The notes: generated by a model from the sequence alone, not told the origin. A stretch of DNA of 9,523 nucleotides from Leptospiraceae bacterium (GCA_016788945.1 JAEUSA010000419.1:1-9523); one strand, 5' to 3'; positions 1 through 7,624 are shown, counted from the stretch's first letter. Program-made: numbers and translations.

Positions 1-69
1 GATCACACCTGCGCGGCGTATTACCTTGCATTGTGGACAAATTTTTCTAACCGATGCTCTGACTTTCAT
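1..69 (-). CDS. rpmJ: 50S ribosomal protein L36 (bL36), N-terminal part, cut by window edge
   Basis: The first 23 codons are present and the gene runs off the window. They read MKVRASVRKICPQC followed by KVIRRAGVI. This matches the strongly conserved L36 pattern MKVRxSVKxxCxxCKxIRRxGxV. C11 and C14 form the first half of the zinc site, so this is the zinc-binding C+ form; the remaining C and H would lie just outside. L36 is the smallest ribosomal protein, about 37-38 residues, and stabilises 23S rRNA around helices 89-91 and 97. The start overlaps the map stop (ATGA) with GGAG at 77-80 seven bases upstream. infA, which usually precedes rpmJ when map is present, is absent. Confidence 0.96.
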   Translation of the reverse strand, partial: MKVRASVRKICPQCKVIRRAGVI

Positions 70-902
70 GCATTCACTCCAACTGTCTCAACTCCCGCGA
101 CTTTCGCGGAATCTTGGCCCATCATTTCGAACACATTGACATTCGCACCTTTGGGCAGAGTGCAAATGACAGGCCCTGAACTCGTCACGGCAATTGTGTG
201 TTCGAAATGAGCACTGAGCTTACCGTCTTTTGTTCTGACCGTCCACTTATCTGAATCTGTATATACGTCGTATGTACCCGCGTTGATCATCGGCTCTATC
301 GCAAGCACCATTCCCGCGCGGATTTTTATGCCATCTTTACGGCGGCCAAAGTTCGGCACCTGCGGTTCTTCGTGAATCGCTTTGCCGATGCCATGGCCGA
401 CGAGTTGGCGCACCACGCCGAAGCCGTGGCTTTCTGCGTGTTTTTGTACCGCTTCGCCTATTGCCCCGATGCGGTTATCGACCTGCGCCTCTGCAATGCC
501 TTTGAAGAGGCACTGTTGTGTGACGCTGACCAGCTCGCGCGCTTCTTTAGAAATTTCACCGACGGGCCATGTCCACGCGGTATCGGAAAAATAGCCGTTA
601 TACCCGACGCCGAGGTCGATGCTTACGACATCCCCCTCTTTGATGACGGTTTTTTTGTCGGGGATACCATGCACCACACTGTCGTTTACACAAGCGCAGA
701 TGCATGCCGGGAAACCGTAGAGGCCAAGAAAAGCCGGCTTGGCTTTTTTTGAATAAATGAATTCACGCGCGACCTGGTCGAGCTCTGCCGTAGAAACACC
801 CGGCTTGATATGCTCGCGTATGCGCATATGCGTTTCGTATGCGATCATGCCCGATTCCATGATCTGCGAAACCTCTTTACTCGTGTAGATACGGACTGCC
901 AC
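66..902 (-). CDS. map: Type I methionine aminopeptidase
   Basis: Removes the initiator methionine from new proteins when the second residue is small. The five metal ligands are present: D96 in SIDLG, D107 in FSDTAW, H170 in GHGIG, E203 in AIEPM and E234 in HFEHT; H78 in VVHGIP is the substrate-binding histidine. Counted from the GTG at 902 (278 residues), each lies exactly one position before its E. coli counterpart (97, 108, 171, 204, 235), which is why I choose GTG. It sits one base after the adk stop with GGGG six bases upstream. A TTG at 917 in the same frame would add five residues and overlap adk, but its GAAGG is only three bases away. The C-terminus is about 15 residues longer than in E. 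coli. The stop overlaps rpmJ (ATGA). Confidence 0.96.
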   Translation of the reverse strand: MAVRIYTSKEVSQIMESGMIAYETHMRIREHIKPGVSTAELDQVAREFIYSKKAKPAFLGLYGFPACICACVNDSVVHGIPDKKTVIKEGDVVSIDLGVGYNGYFSDTAWTWPVGEISKEARELVSVTQQCLFKGIAEAQVDNRIGAIGEAVQKHAESHGFGVVRQLVGHGIGKAIHEEPQVPNFGRRKDGIKIRAGMVLAIEPMINAGTYDVYTDSDKWTVRTKDGKLSAHFEHTIAVTSSGPVICTLPKGANVNVFEMMGQDSAKVAGVETVGVNA

Positions 903-903
903 G

Positions 904-1467
904 TCATACCCCGACAACGGCCTTCACTTTATCTGCAATCTCTGTCGTTGAACCCGTACCATTGATGTGGCGCAGGATTTTTTTGCCTTCGTAATAGCGA
1001 ATGAGTGGCTGTGTTTTATCTTTGAATATCTGCAGGCGATTCTTGATCGAATCAGGGTTATCATCGGAGCGGCCTTCTTGTGCGGCACGTCCTAACAGGC
1101 GCTGCACAAGCTCTTCGTCGGGAACTTCAAAATTCACCACGTGATCGAGTGCAATATTGAGCTTTGCCAGAATTGCATCGAGAGCTTCGGCCTGTTCGAT
1201 CGTACGCGGAAAACCATCGAGAACAAAACCTTTTTTACAGTCTGGTTCTTGAATGCGTTGTTCGATGATGCCGATGACCACGCTATCAGGAACAAGTTCG
1301 CCCTTATCCATAAAAGCTTTGGCTTGTTTGCCGAGTTCAGTGCCTTTGGCTACTGCCGCGCGCAGAATATCGCCGGTCGAGATCTGGATAATACCCGCAC
1401 GATCGAGGAAAATCTTCGCCTGCGTTCCCTTGCCTGCCCCCGGTGGTCCTAAAAAGATCAGCTGCAT
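904..1467 (-). CDS. adk: Adenylate kinase, short-LID form
   Basis: A 187-residue cytosolic enzyme catalysing ATP + AMP = 2 ADP. The P-loop is GPPGAGKGT at 7-15. The AMP-binding part follows with QISTGDILRAAV (28-39) and GELVPDSVV (56-64). DGFPRT is at 84-89 and the LID-flanking arginines are in RLLGRAAQEGRSDDN (123-137). The LID is the short loop version, without the roughly 30-residue zinc-type or Tyr-rich insertion of the 214-residue long forms, which explains the length. From memory, Leptospira Adk is also short and similar in sequence, which supports a Leptospirales origin. It lies between secY and map as in many bacteria. Its TGA is one base from the preferred map start. Confidence 0.97.
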   Translation of the reverse strand: MQLIFLGPPGAGKGTQAKIFLDRAGIIQISTGDILRAAVAKGTELGKQAKAFMDKGELVPDSVVIGIIEQRIQEPDCKKGFVLDGFPRTIEQAEALDAILAKLNIALDHVVNFEVPDEELVQRLLGRAAQEGRSDDNPDSIKNRLQIFKDKTQPLIRYYEGKKILRHINGTGSTTEIADKVKAVVGV

Positions 1468-1474
1468 GCGTCGC

Positions 1475-2851
1475 TTACCTTACCACCCGCGGCCGGTTAG
1501 CGGCCTTTTTATTACGATCCATGAAGCCGTCGTAATGGCGCATAATGAGCTGGCTTTCAATTTGCTTCAGCGTATCGAGTGCAACACCGACGGTAATCAG
1601 CAGCGAAGTACCACCGAACAGGTGAATGAGCTGCGAATACTTTTCGAGACTCCAGAGTTTGATGAAAATATCGGGTGCAATTGCGACAAAGGCCAGAAAG
1701 ATCGCGCCCGACAGCGTGATACGATTGAGAATTCGCTCGAGCGTTTCTTCTGTGTGCGCGCCCGGACGAACACCGGGAATATAACCGCCATTCTTTTTCA
1801 ACGCCTCAGCAATCTCTTTCGGGTTGTATTGAATCGTTGTATAGAAGTAGGCAAAAAACAAAATCAATAGGATGTAGATGATAAAATAGGTCAGTGTACC
1901 GGGTGCAAGATATTTCTGAATCGTCTCGGCAAAACCCTGATATTTTGAACCGAAATAGCTGGCGATCTGTGATGGAAAAATCATCAGTGACGAAGCAAAA
2001 ATAATCGGCATCACATTTGCCGCGTTCACTTTGATGGGCAGGGTCTGGCTGGCACCTTGCACCATACGGCGACCGACGATGCGTTTACCATACTGCAACG
2101 GAATCTTACGCTGCCCTTCGCTGAGCAGAATAGAAAAACCAATCATGGCGATGAACAGCACGAGAAGAATGAGTGCCAGAATAGCGTCTGCCTGATTGCT
2201 GCGGATGTCACCGAGAAACTGGCCGAGCGCAGCGGGTGCACCGGCGATGATACCGGCGAAGATAATCAGCGATGTGCCGTTACCGATACCGCGTTCTGTC
2301 ATGAGCTCGCCCATCCACATGAGCAATATGGTGCCGGCGGTGATCGTCAGCATTGTCATGGCGGTGAAGCTTGCACCGGGACCACCGGCGATCAGCATAC
2401 CCTTGCCGCCCTGTTGGGCTTCAAAGTGCAGTGAGGTAATATATACAGTAATGCCGTATGCCTGCAGTGCGCAAAGCAGAACGGTGCCGTAACGTGTGTA
2501 CTGGTTGATTTTCTTGCGGCCGAAATCCCCTTCTTTTGCAAGGCGTTGCAGCGAAGGAACCGCAACCATCATGATCTGCATGATGATCGATGCAGAAATG
2601 TAGGGCATGATGCCCAAGGCAAACACCGAAAGACGCTTGAACGCGCCGCCGGCAAACAAGTCGATATAATCGGTCAATGCGCCGCCGCCGCCCGATGCCG
2701 CTTTGCTGAAATAATCTTGCAGAACTTTGAAGTCAAGACCGGGCACAGTGATGTGCGCGCCGACACGGAAAAGCAGCAGCATGCCGAGCGTAAAAAGAAT
2801 CTTCTTGCGAAGATCGGGAACCGTAAAAATGGTTACCAGAGCGCGGATCAT
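1475..2851 (-). CDS. secY: Preprotein translocase channel subunit SecY
   Basis: A 458-residue inner membrane protein with the ten expected transmembrane helices. It forms the channel of the SecYEG translocon for secretion and membrane insertion of proteins. Clear landmarks: TM1 around 17-34, GGGGALTDYIDLFAGGAFKR leading into the plug region, ALGIMPYISASIIMQ (78-92), GERGIGNG-like TERGIGNGTSLIIFAGI (185-201), the basic cytoplasmic C4 loop EGQRKIPLQYGKRIVGRR (245-262), the C5 loop FYTTIQYNPKEIAEALKKNG (336-355) and GGTSLLITVGVALDT (413-427). The cytoplasmic tail is short and basic. It is coupled to rplO by an ATGA overlap. The stop lies within the AAGGTAAG that precedes adk, which starts seven bases later. 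Confidence 0.98.
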   Translation of the reverse strand: MIRALVTIFTVPDLRKKILFTLGMLLLFRVGAHITVPGLDFKVLQDYFSKAASGGGGALTDYIDLFAGGAFKRLSVFALGIMPYISASIIMQIMMVAVPSLQRLAKEGDFGRKKINQYTRYGTVLLCALQAYGITVYITSLHFEAQQGGKGMLIAGGPGASFTAMTMLTITAGTILLMWMGELMTERGIGNGTSLIIFAGIIAGAPAALGQFLGDIRSNQADAILALILLVLFIAMIGFSILLSEGQRKIPLQYGKRIVGRRMVQGASQTLPIKVNAANVMPIIFASSLMIFPSQIASYFGSKYQGFAETIQKYLAPGTLTYFIIYILLILFFAYFYTTIQYNPKEIAEALKKNGGYIPGVRPGAHTEETLERILNRITLSGAIFLAFVAIAPDIFIKLWSLEKYSQLIHLFGGTSLLITVGVALDTLKQIESQLIMRHYDGFMDRNKKAANRPRVVR

Positions 2852-3354
2852 TCAGCTGCCTTTTTTCCTTTGGTTAAAACTTTCGATTTCTCTTCAATAA
2901 CTTCGATTTTCGCGCCAGCACCTTCTGCCAGCTTGCGCGCCGCATCGCTGATCGCATTGACCTTAATGCTTTTTCCTGAAAAAGACAGCGGCTTGCCGTC
3001 AGTTTTACCGAGGAGCTTCCACGCTTCTGTTGACTTGGGCAGCAGACCGGCTTTTTTCAGGCTCGCGAGATCAATTGCCGCGTCGGTAATCTTACCAGCA
3101 GCAATCGATTTTGACAGTTCGGTCACGTTGAGAGCAGTATACTCTTTACGGAATGGATTCTGAAAACCGCGCTTCGGAATGCGGCGATAAAGTGGCCATT
3201 GACCACCTTCAAAGCGTGCGGGAATGTTGCCGCCGTTACGCGCGGTTTGGCCTTTGCCACCGCGCCCGGATGTTTTTCCGTGACCGCTCGAAGTACCGCG
3301 GCCGACAATTTTAGGGCGTTTGTTTGCGCCAGGATTCGGTTTCAGTTCGTTCAT
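2848..3354 (-). CDS. rplO: 50S ribosomal protein L15 (uL15)
   Basis: A 168-residue protein, longer than E. coli L15 (144) mainly through a C-terminal tail. The N-terminal extended segment carries GRGTSSGHGKTSGRGGKGQ (18-36) and GGQWPLYRRIPKRGFQNPF (50-68), the L15 hallmarks that thread through 23S rRNA. The globular domain follows, with TELSKSIAAGKIT and LLGKTDGKPLSFSGKSIKVNAIS. L15 joins late in 50S assembly. The start overlaps the rpmD stop (TGATG) behind GGTAGAGG, and the stop overlaps the secY start by four bases (ATGA), with AAAGG at the end of rplO as the secY ribosome-binding site. The tail ends KVLTKGKKAAE, a charged variable end. Confidence 0.98.
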   Translation of the reverse strand: MNELKPNPGANKRPKIVGRGTSSGHGKTSGRGGKGQTARNGGNIPARFEGGQWPLYRRIPKRGFQNPFRKEYTALNVTELSKSIAAGKITDAAIDLASLKKAGLLPKSTEAWKLLGKTDGKPLSFSGKSIKVNAISDAARKLAEGAGAKIEVIEEKSKVLTKGKKAAE

Positions 3355-3533
3355 CAGATCGCCTCTACCTTGATCAGAAATCCCACTTTTTTGATCATAC
3401 CTTCAAGCTGTGGCGTGACTGCGTGCTCACGTGTCATACCCACGCGACGAAGCCCTAACGCCATCAGCGTCGCTTTCTGTTTGTCAGACTTGCGGATTGC
3501 GCTGCGTGTTTGTGTGATTCTGACTTTTTTCAT
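3354..3533 (-). CDS. rpmD: 50S ribosomal protein L30 (uL30)
   Basis: A 59-residue protein, the normal size. Reading from ATG it begins MKKVRITQTRSAIRKSDKQ, continues KATLMALGLRRVGMTREH, and ends IKKVGFLIKVEAI. This matches bacterial L30, with the family pattern KVTQxRSxIG..xxQxxTLxALGLRxxxxxV; here the usual Gly after RSxI is Arg. L30 is a small protein on the solvent side of the 50S subunit near 5S rRNA. The start is eight bases after the rpsE stop, behind TGAGGGA. The stop overlaps the rplO start by one base (TGATG). Its position between rpsE and rplO is the standard one. Confidence 0.96.
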   Translation of the reverse strand: MKKVRITQTRSAIRKSDKQKATLMALGLRRVGMTREHAVTPQLEGMIKKVGFLIKVEAI

Positions 3534-3541
3534 TTGTTCCC

Positions 3542-4213
3542 TCAGTTAGCTGGCGGAGCGCTTGGTGCCGGTGCGGCTGCACCTTGCGCAGCCCCTGCCA
3601 GTGCCTTGCGCTTTTCATCACGGCGCTGCTTCGCATAATTGCCGAAGAGTACCGGCAGCGGAATTCCGCGGCGCGCTTTCATTTCTTCAATGCTGCCCAA
3701 TTGTTTGAGTCCGTCGAGCGTCGCCTTGACGATATTCAGCGGATTCGATGAGCCCAATGCTTTGGTAAGAATGTCGTGGATTCCTGCGAGCTCAACCACA
3801 GCGCGCACAGATTCACCGGCAATAATACCGGTACCGGGCGCACCCGGCTTCAGCATTACACGCGCTGATTTAAAACGACCGATCACTTCGTGGGGGATGC
3901 TCGAACCTTTACGTTTGATGCGCATGACGTGCTTTTTTGCATCTTCGATTGATTTGCGAATTGCCTCGGGCACCTCTTTCGCTTTACCGAAGCCAAGACC
4001 GACATATGACTGCCCATCACCGACAACGGTCAGTGCGTTAAAAGAGAACCGGCGGCCACCTTTTACAACTTTAGCTACGCGCGCCATGCTGACAACGCGC
4101 TCGGTGAGCTCAATCGTCTGACCGTCGATCTCAAGAAGGTTCTTTTTTACGCCTTCTTTGGGAGCGTTTTTTTTGCGGCCTGGTTTTTTACCTGTTTGCT
4201 TTGCTTCTTCCAT
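3542..4213 (-). CDS. rpsE: 30S ribosomal protein S5 (uS5) with extended ends
   Basis: A 223-residue protein; E. coli S5 has 167. The core is intact: [20 protein letters not shown] (48-67), [21 protein letters not shown] (72-92), and the C-terminal domain with [18 protein letters not shown] and [16 protein letters not shown]. The extra length is a Lys-rich N-terminal extension of about 26 residues ([17 protein letters not shown] region) and a tail after RRG that ends in an Ala/Pro-rich stretch ([16 protein letters not shown]). S5 lines the mRNA entry channel with S3 and S4 and influences decoding accuracy. No nearby in-frame start would give a standard-length N-terminus with a better ribosome-binding site than the GGGT seven bases before this ATG. 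The TGA stop is part of TGAGGGA, used by rpmD. Confidence 0.97.
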   Translation of the reverse strand: MEEAKQTGKKPGRKKNAPKEGVKKNLLEIDGQTIELTERVVSMARVAKVVKGGRRFSFNALTVVGDGQSYVGLGFGKAKEVPEAIRKSIEDAKKHVMRIKRKGSSIPHEVIGRFKSARVMLKPGAPGTGIIAGESVRAVVELAGIHDILTKALGSSNPLNIVKATLDGLKQLGSIEEMKARRGIPLPVLFGNYAKQRRDEKRKALAGAAQGAAAPAPSAPPAN

Positions 4214-4222
4214 AATTACCCG

Positions 4223-4609
4223 TCAGATTTTGACTCCCTTTTCACGCAATGCATCTGCAAAGCTTTTCACACGACCGTGGTACAGCTTTGCACCGCGGTC
4301 AAAAATATAACCTTCGTCGAGTTTCAATTTAGCTGTCTGCATTTTTGAAACCAGCGCTTCGGCGAGTTTTGCCGAATACGCTTTATTGGTAAAAGATTTA
4401 GTTTCTTTTGACTGCAGCGCTTTATCGAGCGTTGAGCAGCTCAGCAGCGTTTTACCCGCTGCATCATCGAACACTTGCGCATACAGGTGCTTGCCCGAAA
4501 CATGGAAATAAATGCGGCGCTTGCCGGCACGGTTGCCGCGGCGCAGCGATGCACGAACCCGCGCGAGGCGCTTGGTTTTCTGGCGGTTCAGTCTGGCTAT
4601 CGATGGCAT
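4223..4609 (-). CDS. rplR: 50S ribosomal protein L18 (uL18)
   Basis: A 128-residue protein, a few residues over the usual 115-122. The basic N-terminus (residues 1-32, rich in Arg and Lys) is the part that binds 5S rRNA in known ribosomes. RIYFHVSGKHLYAQVFDD (32-49) and FDRGAKLYHGRVKSFADALRE (103-123) are the recognisable L18 segments; the second corresponds to FDRxGxxYHGRVxALADAARE in other bacteria. The middle (60-100) is rather diverged and slightly longer. L18 works with L5 and L25-type proteins to seat 5S rRNA in the central protuberance. The start is preceded by GGGGATAAAAG, and rpsE begins nine bases after the stop. Confidence 0.97.
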   Translation of the reverse strand: MPSIARLNRQKTKRLARVRASLRRGNRAGKRRIYFHVSGKHLYAQVFDDAAGKTLLSCSTLDKALQSKETKSFTNKAYSAKLAEALVSKMQTAKLKLDEGYIFDRGAKLYHGRVKSFADALREKGVKI

Positions 4610-4622
4610 CTTTTATCCCCTA

Positions 4623-5165
<543 letters not shown>

Positions 5166-5171
5166 ATGACC

Positions 5172-5564
5172 TCACACTATGCGGCAGAGGTATTCCCCGC
5201 CGACGTGCTGAAATTTTGCCTCTTTCTCAGACAACACACCCTTGGGTGTAGAAAAAATACTCAGACCCATGTTGTTGCGCGTGGGGCGGATCTCTTTCCA
5301 CGGCAGATAAATGCGACGACCCGGCTTTGATACGCGCTCAATGGCAGAAAACACCGGGCGGTTCTGGTAATAACGCAGGTCGATCTTCGCCATGCGTGCC
5401 GCAGCGCTTTTGAAGACTACGTAGCCTTCAATGAAACCTTCGGTCTTCATAATGGAGAGTATCTTTTCGCATACATTATTGATGCGTACCTCCACGTTTT
5501 CGTGTCCCGCACGCCCCGCGTTGCGGATGCGTGTCAGCATGTCAGCTATCAGATCGTTTGTCAT
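5172..5564 (-). CDS. rpsH: 30S ribosomal protein S8 (uS8)
   Basis: A 130-residue protein, normal length. It starts MTNDLIADMLTRIRNAGRAG, the common S8 N-terminus. The C-terminal RNA-binding domain carries GLSIFSTPKGVLSEKEA (100-116), matching the S8 signature with STxxG, and the final strand GGEYLCRIV. S8 is a primary binder of the central domain of 16S rRNA. In E. coli it also represses the spc operon by binding mRNA near rplE; I did not identify an equivalent hairpin here, so that control is unproven for this organism. The start has only a modest GGTGAG ribosome-binding site overlapping the rpsN stop. The stop TGA is part of TGAGGT, used by rplF. Confidence 0.98.
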   Translation of the reverse strand: MTNDLIADMLTRIRNAGRAGHENVEVRINNVCEKILSIMKTEGFIEGYVVFKSAAARMAKIDLRYYQNRPVFSAIERVSKPGRRIYLPWKEIRPTRNNMGLSIFSTPKGVLSEKEAKFQHVGGEYLCRIV

Positions 5565-5571
5565 ATCATTC

Positions 5572-5757
5572 TCACCAAGAAGATTTGCTTACGCCCGGAA
5601 TCATTCCGCGTGAAGCATTTTCACGAAAGCAGATACGGCACATTTCAAAGCGGCGCATATAACCGTGCGCGCGGCCGCACAGAGGGCAACGGTTGTATTT
5701 GCGTGCTGAAAACTTCGGCTTGCGAGCCGCCTTTATCAGCATGGATTTCTTTGCCAT
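5572..5757 (-). CDS. rpsN: 30S ribosomal protein S14 (uS14), zinc-binding short form
   Basis: A 61-residue protein, the length of the zinc-containing (C+) S14 form rather than the roughly 100-residue zinc-free form. Four cysteines form two CxxC knuckles: C24-P-L-C27 and C40-R-I-C43, separated by a basic RAHGYMRRF stretch, and the protein ends IPGVSKSSW, the usual S14 ending. S14 packs with S3 and S10 in the 30S head. The start follows a strong GGAAGGA. rpsH follows after 7 bases. No second, zinc-independent copy is in this window, and whether one exists elsewhere cannot be told from here. Confidence 0.98.
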   Translation of the reverse strand: MAKKSMLIKAARKPKFSARKYNRCPLCGRAHGYMRRFEMCRICFRENASRGMIPGVSKSSW

Positions 5758-5771
5758 ATTCCTTCCGTTCC

Positions 5772-6341
5772 TTATTTACCTTTCCGCAGAGGAAAGTTGA
5801 ATTTTTCGAGCAGTTTGGCTGAGTGTTCAGGCCCTGCTGATTGAATCACCAGCGTGACGTCCATTCCGTGAATCTGCTCCACATCATCAAAATTGATCTC
5901 AGGAAAAATAATCTGCTCTTTCACACCGAGGCTGTAGTTTCCGCGAGCGTCGAATGACTTGGGGCTTACGCCGTTAAAGTCACGCACGCGCGGCAGCGCG
6001 ATATTGATCAGTCGATCGAGAAATTCATACATACGGTTGCCGCGCAGCGTAACCGTTACGCCGATTGCGAGACCTTCCCGCAGTTTAAAGTTTGAGATCG
6101 CTTCTTTTGCGCGCGTTTTAACCGGCGCTTGTCCGGTGATCGCGGCGATTTCTGCGACCACGGAATCAAGAGATTTCGGATTTGCTACAGCAAAACCCGC
6201 GCCGACGTTAAGCACAATCTTTTTCAGTACCGGCACCTGCATAATTGATGAAACGCCCAGCTCTTGCTTGAGCTCAGAGCGGATCTTCTCATTGTAGAGT
6301 TTACGCAGCCGTGCGGTGTTTTTTTCAGTTGCCGTTGCCAT
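5772..6341 (-). CDS. rplE: 50S ribosomal protein L5 (uL5)
   Basis: A 189-residue protein, about ten residues longer than E. coli L5 at the N-terminus. Recognisable segments are [16 protein letters not shown] (37-52), [18 protein letters not shown] (84-101), [19 protein letters not shown] (104-122) and [16 protein letters not shown] (134-149). L5 binds 5S rRNA, links it to the 23S central protuberance, and touches the P-site tRNA. The ATG follows the rplX stop by three bases, with a GGA about nine bases upstream at the end of rplX. The rpsN gene follows after 14 bases containing AAGGAACGGAAGGA, a strong ribosome-binding region. Confidence 0.98.
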   Translation of the reverse strand: MATATEKNTARLRKLYNEKIRSELKQELGVSSIMQVPVLKKIVLNVGAGFAVANPKSLDSVVAEIAAITGQAPVKTRAKEAISNFKLREGLAIGVTVTLRGNRMYEFLDRLINIALPRVRDFNGVSPKSFDARGNYSLGVKEQIIFPEINFDDVEQIHGMDVTLVIQSAGPEHSAKLLEKFNFPLRKGK

Positions 6342-6344
6342 AGA

Positions 6345-6689
6345 TTAATCCAGTGTCCTTTTGCGGCCAGACGCTACCGAAAAACGAGCCTTTTTGCCGC
6401 CTTTATCATCGATATATGCGATGCGTGTCGCTTTCTTCTCTTTAGAATCGTAATACTGCACATTCGAAAGCGCAATCGGCATTTCGATCTCAACGACGCC
6501 ACCCTTCGGATTTTCCTGTGTCGGGCGCGCGAAACGTTTACGCAGGTTAACGCCTTTAACGACGACCTGCTTTTTCTCGCGGTCGATGCGTAATACTTCA
6601 CCGCGCGACTTTTTATGTTTGCCCGCAATGACGATCACTTCGTCTTTTACTTTGAGGCGGGTTTTGATTTTTTCAGGGGCTGCTTTCAT
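6345..6689 (-). CDS. rplX: 50S ribosomal protein L24 (uL24)
   Basis: A 114-residue protein, usual range 100-115. It carries a KOW motif, with [20 protein letters not shown] at 14-33. The L24 core continues with [20 protein letters not shown] and [20 protein letters not shown]24 is one of the two initiators of 50S assembly, binding the 5' domain of 23S rRNA, and later lies near the tunnel exit. The ATG is preceded by TGAGGAAG, in which TGA is the rplN stop, so ribosome-binding site and upstream stop are shared. rplE starts three bases after the stop. The C-terminal basic segment GRKRTLD is typical of a variable tail. Confidence 0.98.
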   Translation of the reverse strand: MKAAPEKIKTRLKVKDEVIVIAGKHKKSRGEVLRIDREKKQVVVKGVNLRKRFARPTQENPKGGVVEIEMPIALSNVQYYDSKEKKATRIAYIDDKGGKKARFSVASGRKRTLD

Positions 6690-6695
6690 GCTTCC

Positions 6696-7088
6696 TCACA
6701 AAACTTCGGGCGCCAGAGAAATAATTTTCATGAACTGGCGATCGCGCAATTCGCGCGCAACAGGCCCGAAGATACGAGTACCTTTGGGATTATTCTGGTT
6801 ATCAATCAACGCGCAGGCGTTTTCATCGAAACGGATGTACGAACCATCTGGGCGGCGCAGCTCTTTCTTCGTGCGCACGATGACAGCACGTTGCACCTGC
6901 TTCTTATGATCTTTCTTGCCCATCGAGTCTTTAATACCGTACGCTGGCGTCGCAGACTTTACCGCGACAACGATGATGTCGCCTACTCCGGCATAACGCT
7001 TTTTTGAACCACCGAGAACTTTAATCAGCTGAACCTGACGGGCACCCGTGTTGTCCGCAACCTTCAGCCATGATAACATCTGCAACAT
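6696..7088 (-). CDS. rplN: 50S ribosomal protein L14 (uL14) with an internal insertion
   Basis: A 130-residue protein; bacterial L14 is nearly always 122-123. Both ends match the family: [20 protein letters not shown] (8-27), [19 protein letters not shown] (78-96), [14 protein letters not shown] (103-116), and [10 protein letters not shown] at the end. The extra length is one insertion of about 8 residues within 49-67 ([19 protein letters not shown]), where other bacteria have a short GGxVKKGxVVK stretch. L14 is a small beta-barrel on the interface face of the 50S subunit, near L19 and bridge B8, and is the docking site of the silencing factor RsfS. The first gene of the classical spc group. 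Ribosome-binding site AAGAGG, nine bases before ATG. Confidence 0.98.
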   Translation of the reverse strand: MLQMLSWLKVADNTGARQVQLIKVLGGSKKRYAGVGDIIVVAVKSATPAYGIKDSMGKKDHKKQVQRAVIVRTKKELRRPDGSYIRFDENACALIDNQNNPKGTRIFGPVARELRDRQFMKIISLAPEVL

Positions 7089-7097
7089 ATATGCCTC

Positions 7098-7379
7098 TTA
7101 ACCTACCGCTGGCACGTCTTCGGCCTTGCGGGTAACAATTTTCTGCAGCGCATAGCGCTTACGCTTTGAAAACGGACGTGATTCTTCGATGATTACGGTA
7201 TCGCCTTCACGCGCTTCTGTTTTTTCATCGTGAGCCATGACCTTTTTGGTCTGCTGAATCGTTTTCTTGAAGTGTGCATCCTGCTTGCGGAATGCAATTT
7301 TTACTACGATAGTTTTCGGAGTTTTAGCTGAAACAACCAGCCCCTGAACCGTCTTCTTTGCCTTTTTTACTTCGCTCAT
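7098..7379 (-). CDS. rpsQ: 30S ribosomal protein S17 (uS17)
   Basis: A 93-residue protein, slightly longer than the usual 80-90 because of short charged ends. The OB-fold core starts at VQGLVVSAKTPKTIVVKI (11-28), and the signature GDTVIIEESRPFSKRKRYAL is at 59-78. S17 is a primary 16S rRNA binder in the body of the 30S subunit. It overlaps rpmC by four bases (ATGA), so its translation is probably coupled to L29. rplN follows after 9 bases, with AAGAGG overlapping the rpsQ stop region as ribosome-binding site. The C-terminal residues 84-93 (RKAEDVPAVG) are a variable tail. Confidence 0.98.
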   Translation of the reverse strand: MSEVKKAKKTVQGLVVSAKTPKTIVVKIAFRKQDAHFKKTIQQTKKVMAHDEKTEAREGDTVIIEESRPFSKRKRYALQKIVTRKAEDVPAVG

Positions 7380-7624
7380 GCCTTACCGCCAGTTGGTTGT
7401 GCCGTTGTCTGCGCTTTGCGCTGATTCTGCACCGTAAGAATACGCGCGATGTCTTTTTTGAGAGTACCGATGCGCGCGTTGTTCGTGTATGACGAGGTTA
7501 CAAGGCTGAAGCGGATTTCCTGCAGTTCTTTACGGAAATCACCATGATAGCGTGCCAGTTCCGCATCTGTCAGCTCGGTAAAATTTACCTTTTTTGCCGC
7601 CTTTTTCTTATCCGCTTTAGCCAT
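7376..7624 (-). CDS. rpmC: 50S ribosomal protein L29 (uL29)
   Basis: Read from the ATG at 7624 this is 82 residues, longer than the usual 60-70. The L29 core is NFTELTDAELARYHGDF followed by RKELQEIRFSLVTSS and, near the end, IGTLKKDIARILTVQNQRK, the usual two-helix hairpin with the KKDIARILT segment. Lys-rich residues precede it (MAKADKKKAAKKV) and a Thr/Gln/Gly tail follows. L29 sits at the exit of the peptide tunnel beside L23 and helps form the SRP and trigger factor docking area. An in-frame TTG at 7663 would add 13 residues (MTVCLKFKNWTSP), but it lacks a ribosome-binding site and the added residues do not look like L29, so I prefer the ATG. That ATG has only a weak GGA eight bases upstream. 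The stop overlaps the rpsQ start as ATGA. Confidence 0.93.
   Translation of the reverse strand: MAKADKKKAAKKVNFTELTDAELARYHGDFRKELQEIRFSLVTSSYTNNARIGTLKKDIARILTVQNQRKAQTTAQPTGGKA

Noticed and set aside
372..752. Plus-strand ORF of 126 codons opposite map
   Set aside because: Fully inside map on the other strand, covering its catalytic centre; the composition is that of an antisense frame and no domain is evident.
1253..1870. Plus-strand ORF of 205 codons opposite adk and secY
   Set aside because: It lies antisense to two well-recognised genes, spans their junction, has no recognisable domain, and is rich in residues expected from reversed codons of a biased coding strand.
2546..3163. Plus-strand ORF of 205 codons opposite secY and rplO
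   Set aside because: Antisense shadow across the ATGA overlap of two clear genes; the His/Arg/Asp-rich product looks like a complement of membrane-protein codons, with no family resemblance.
5772..6360. S8-type repressor hairpin in the mRNA around the rplE start
   Set aside because: E. coli has such a site in its spc mRNA, but I could not pick out a matching helix with the expected bulged core here by eye; a covariance search would be needed to support it.
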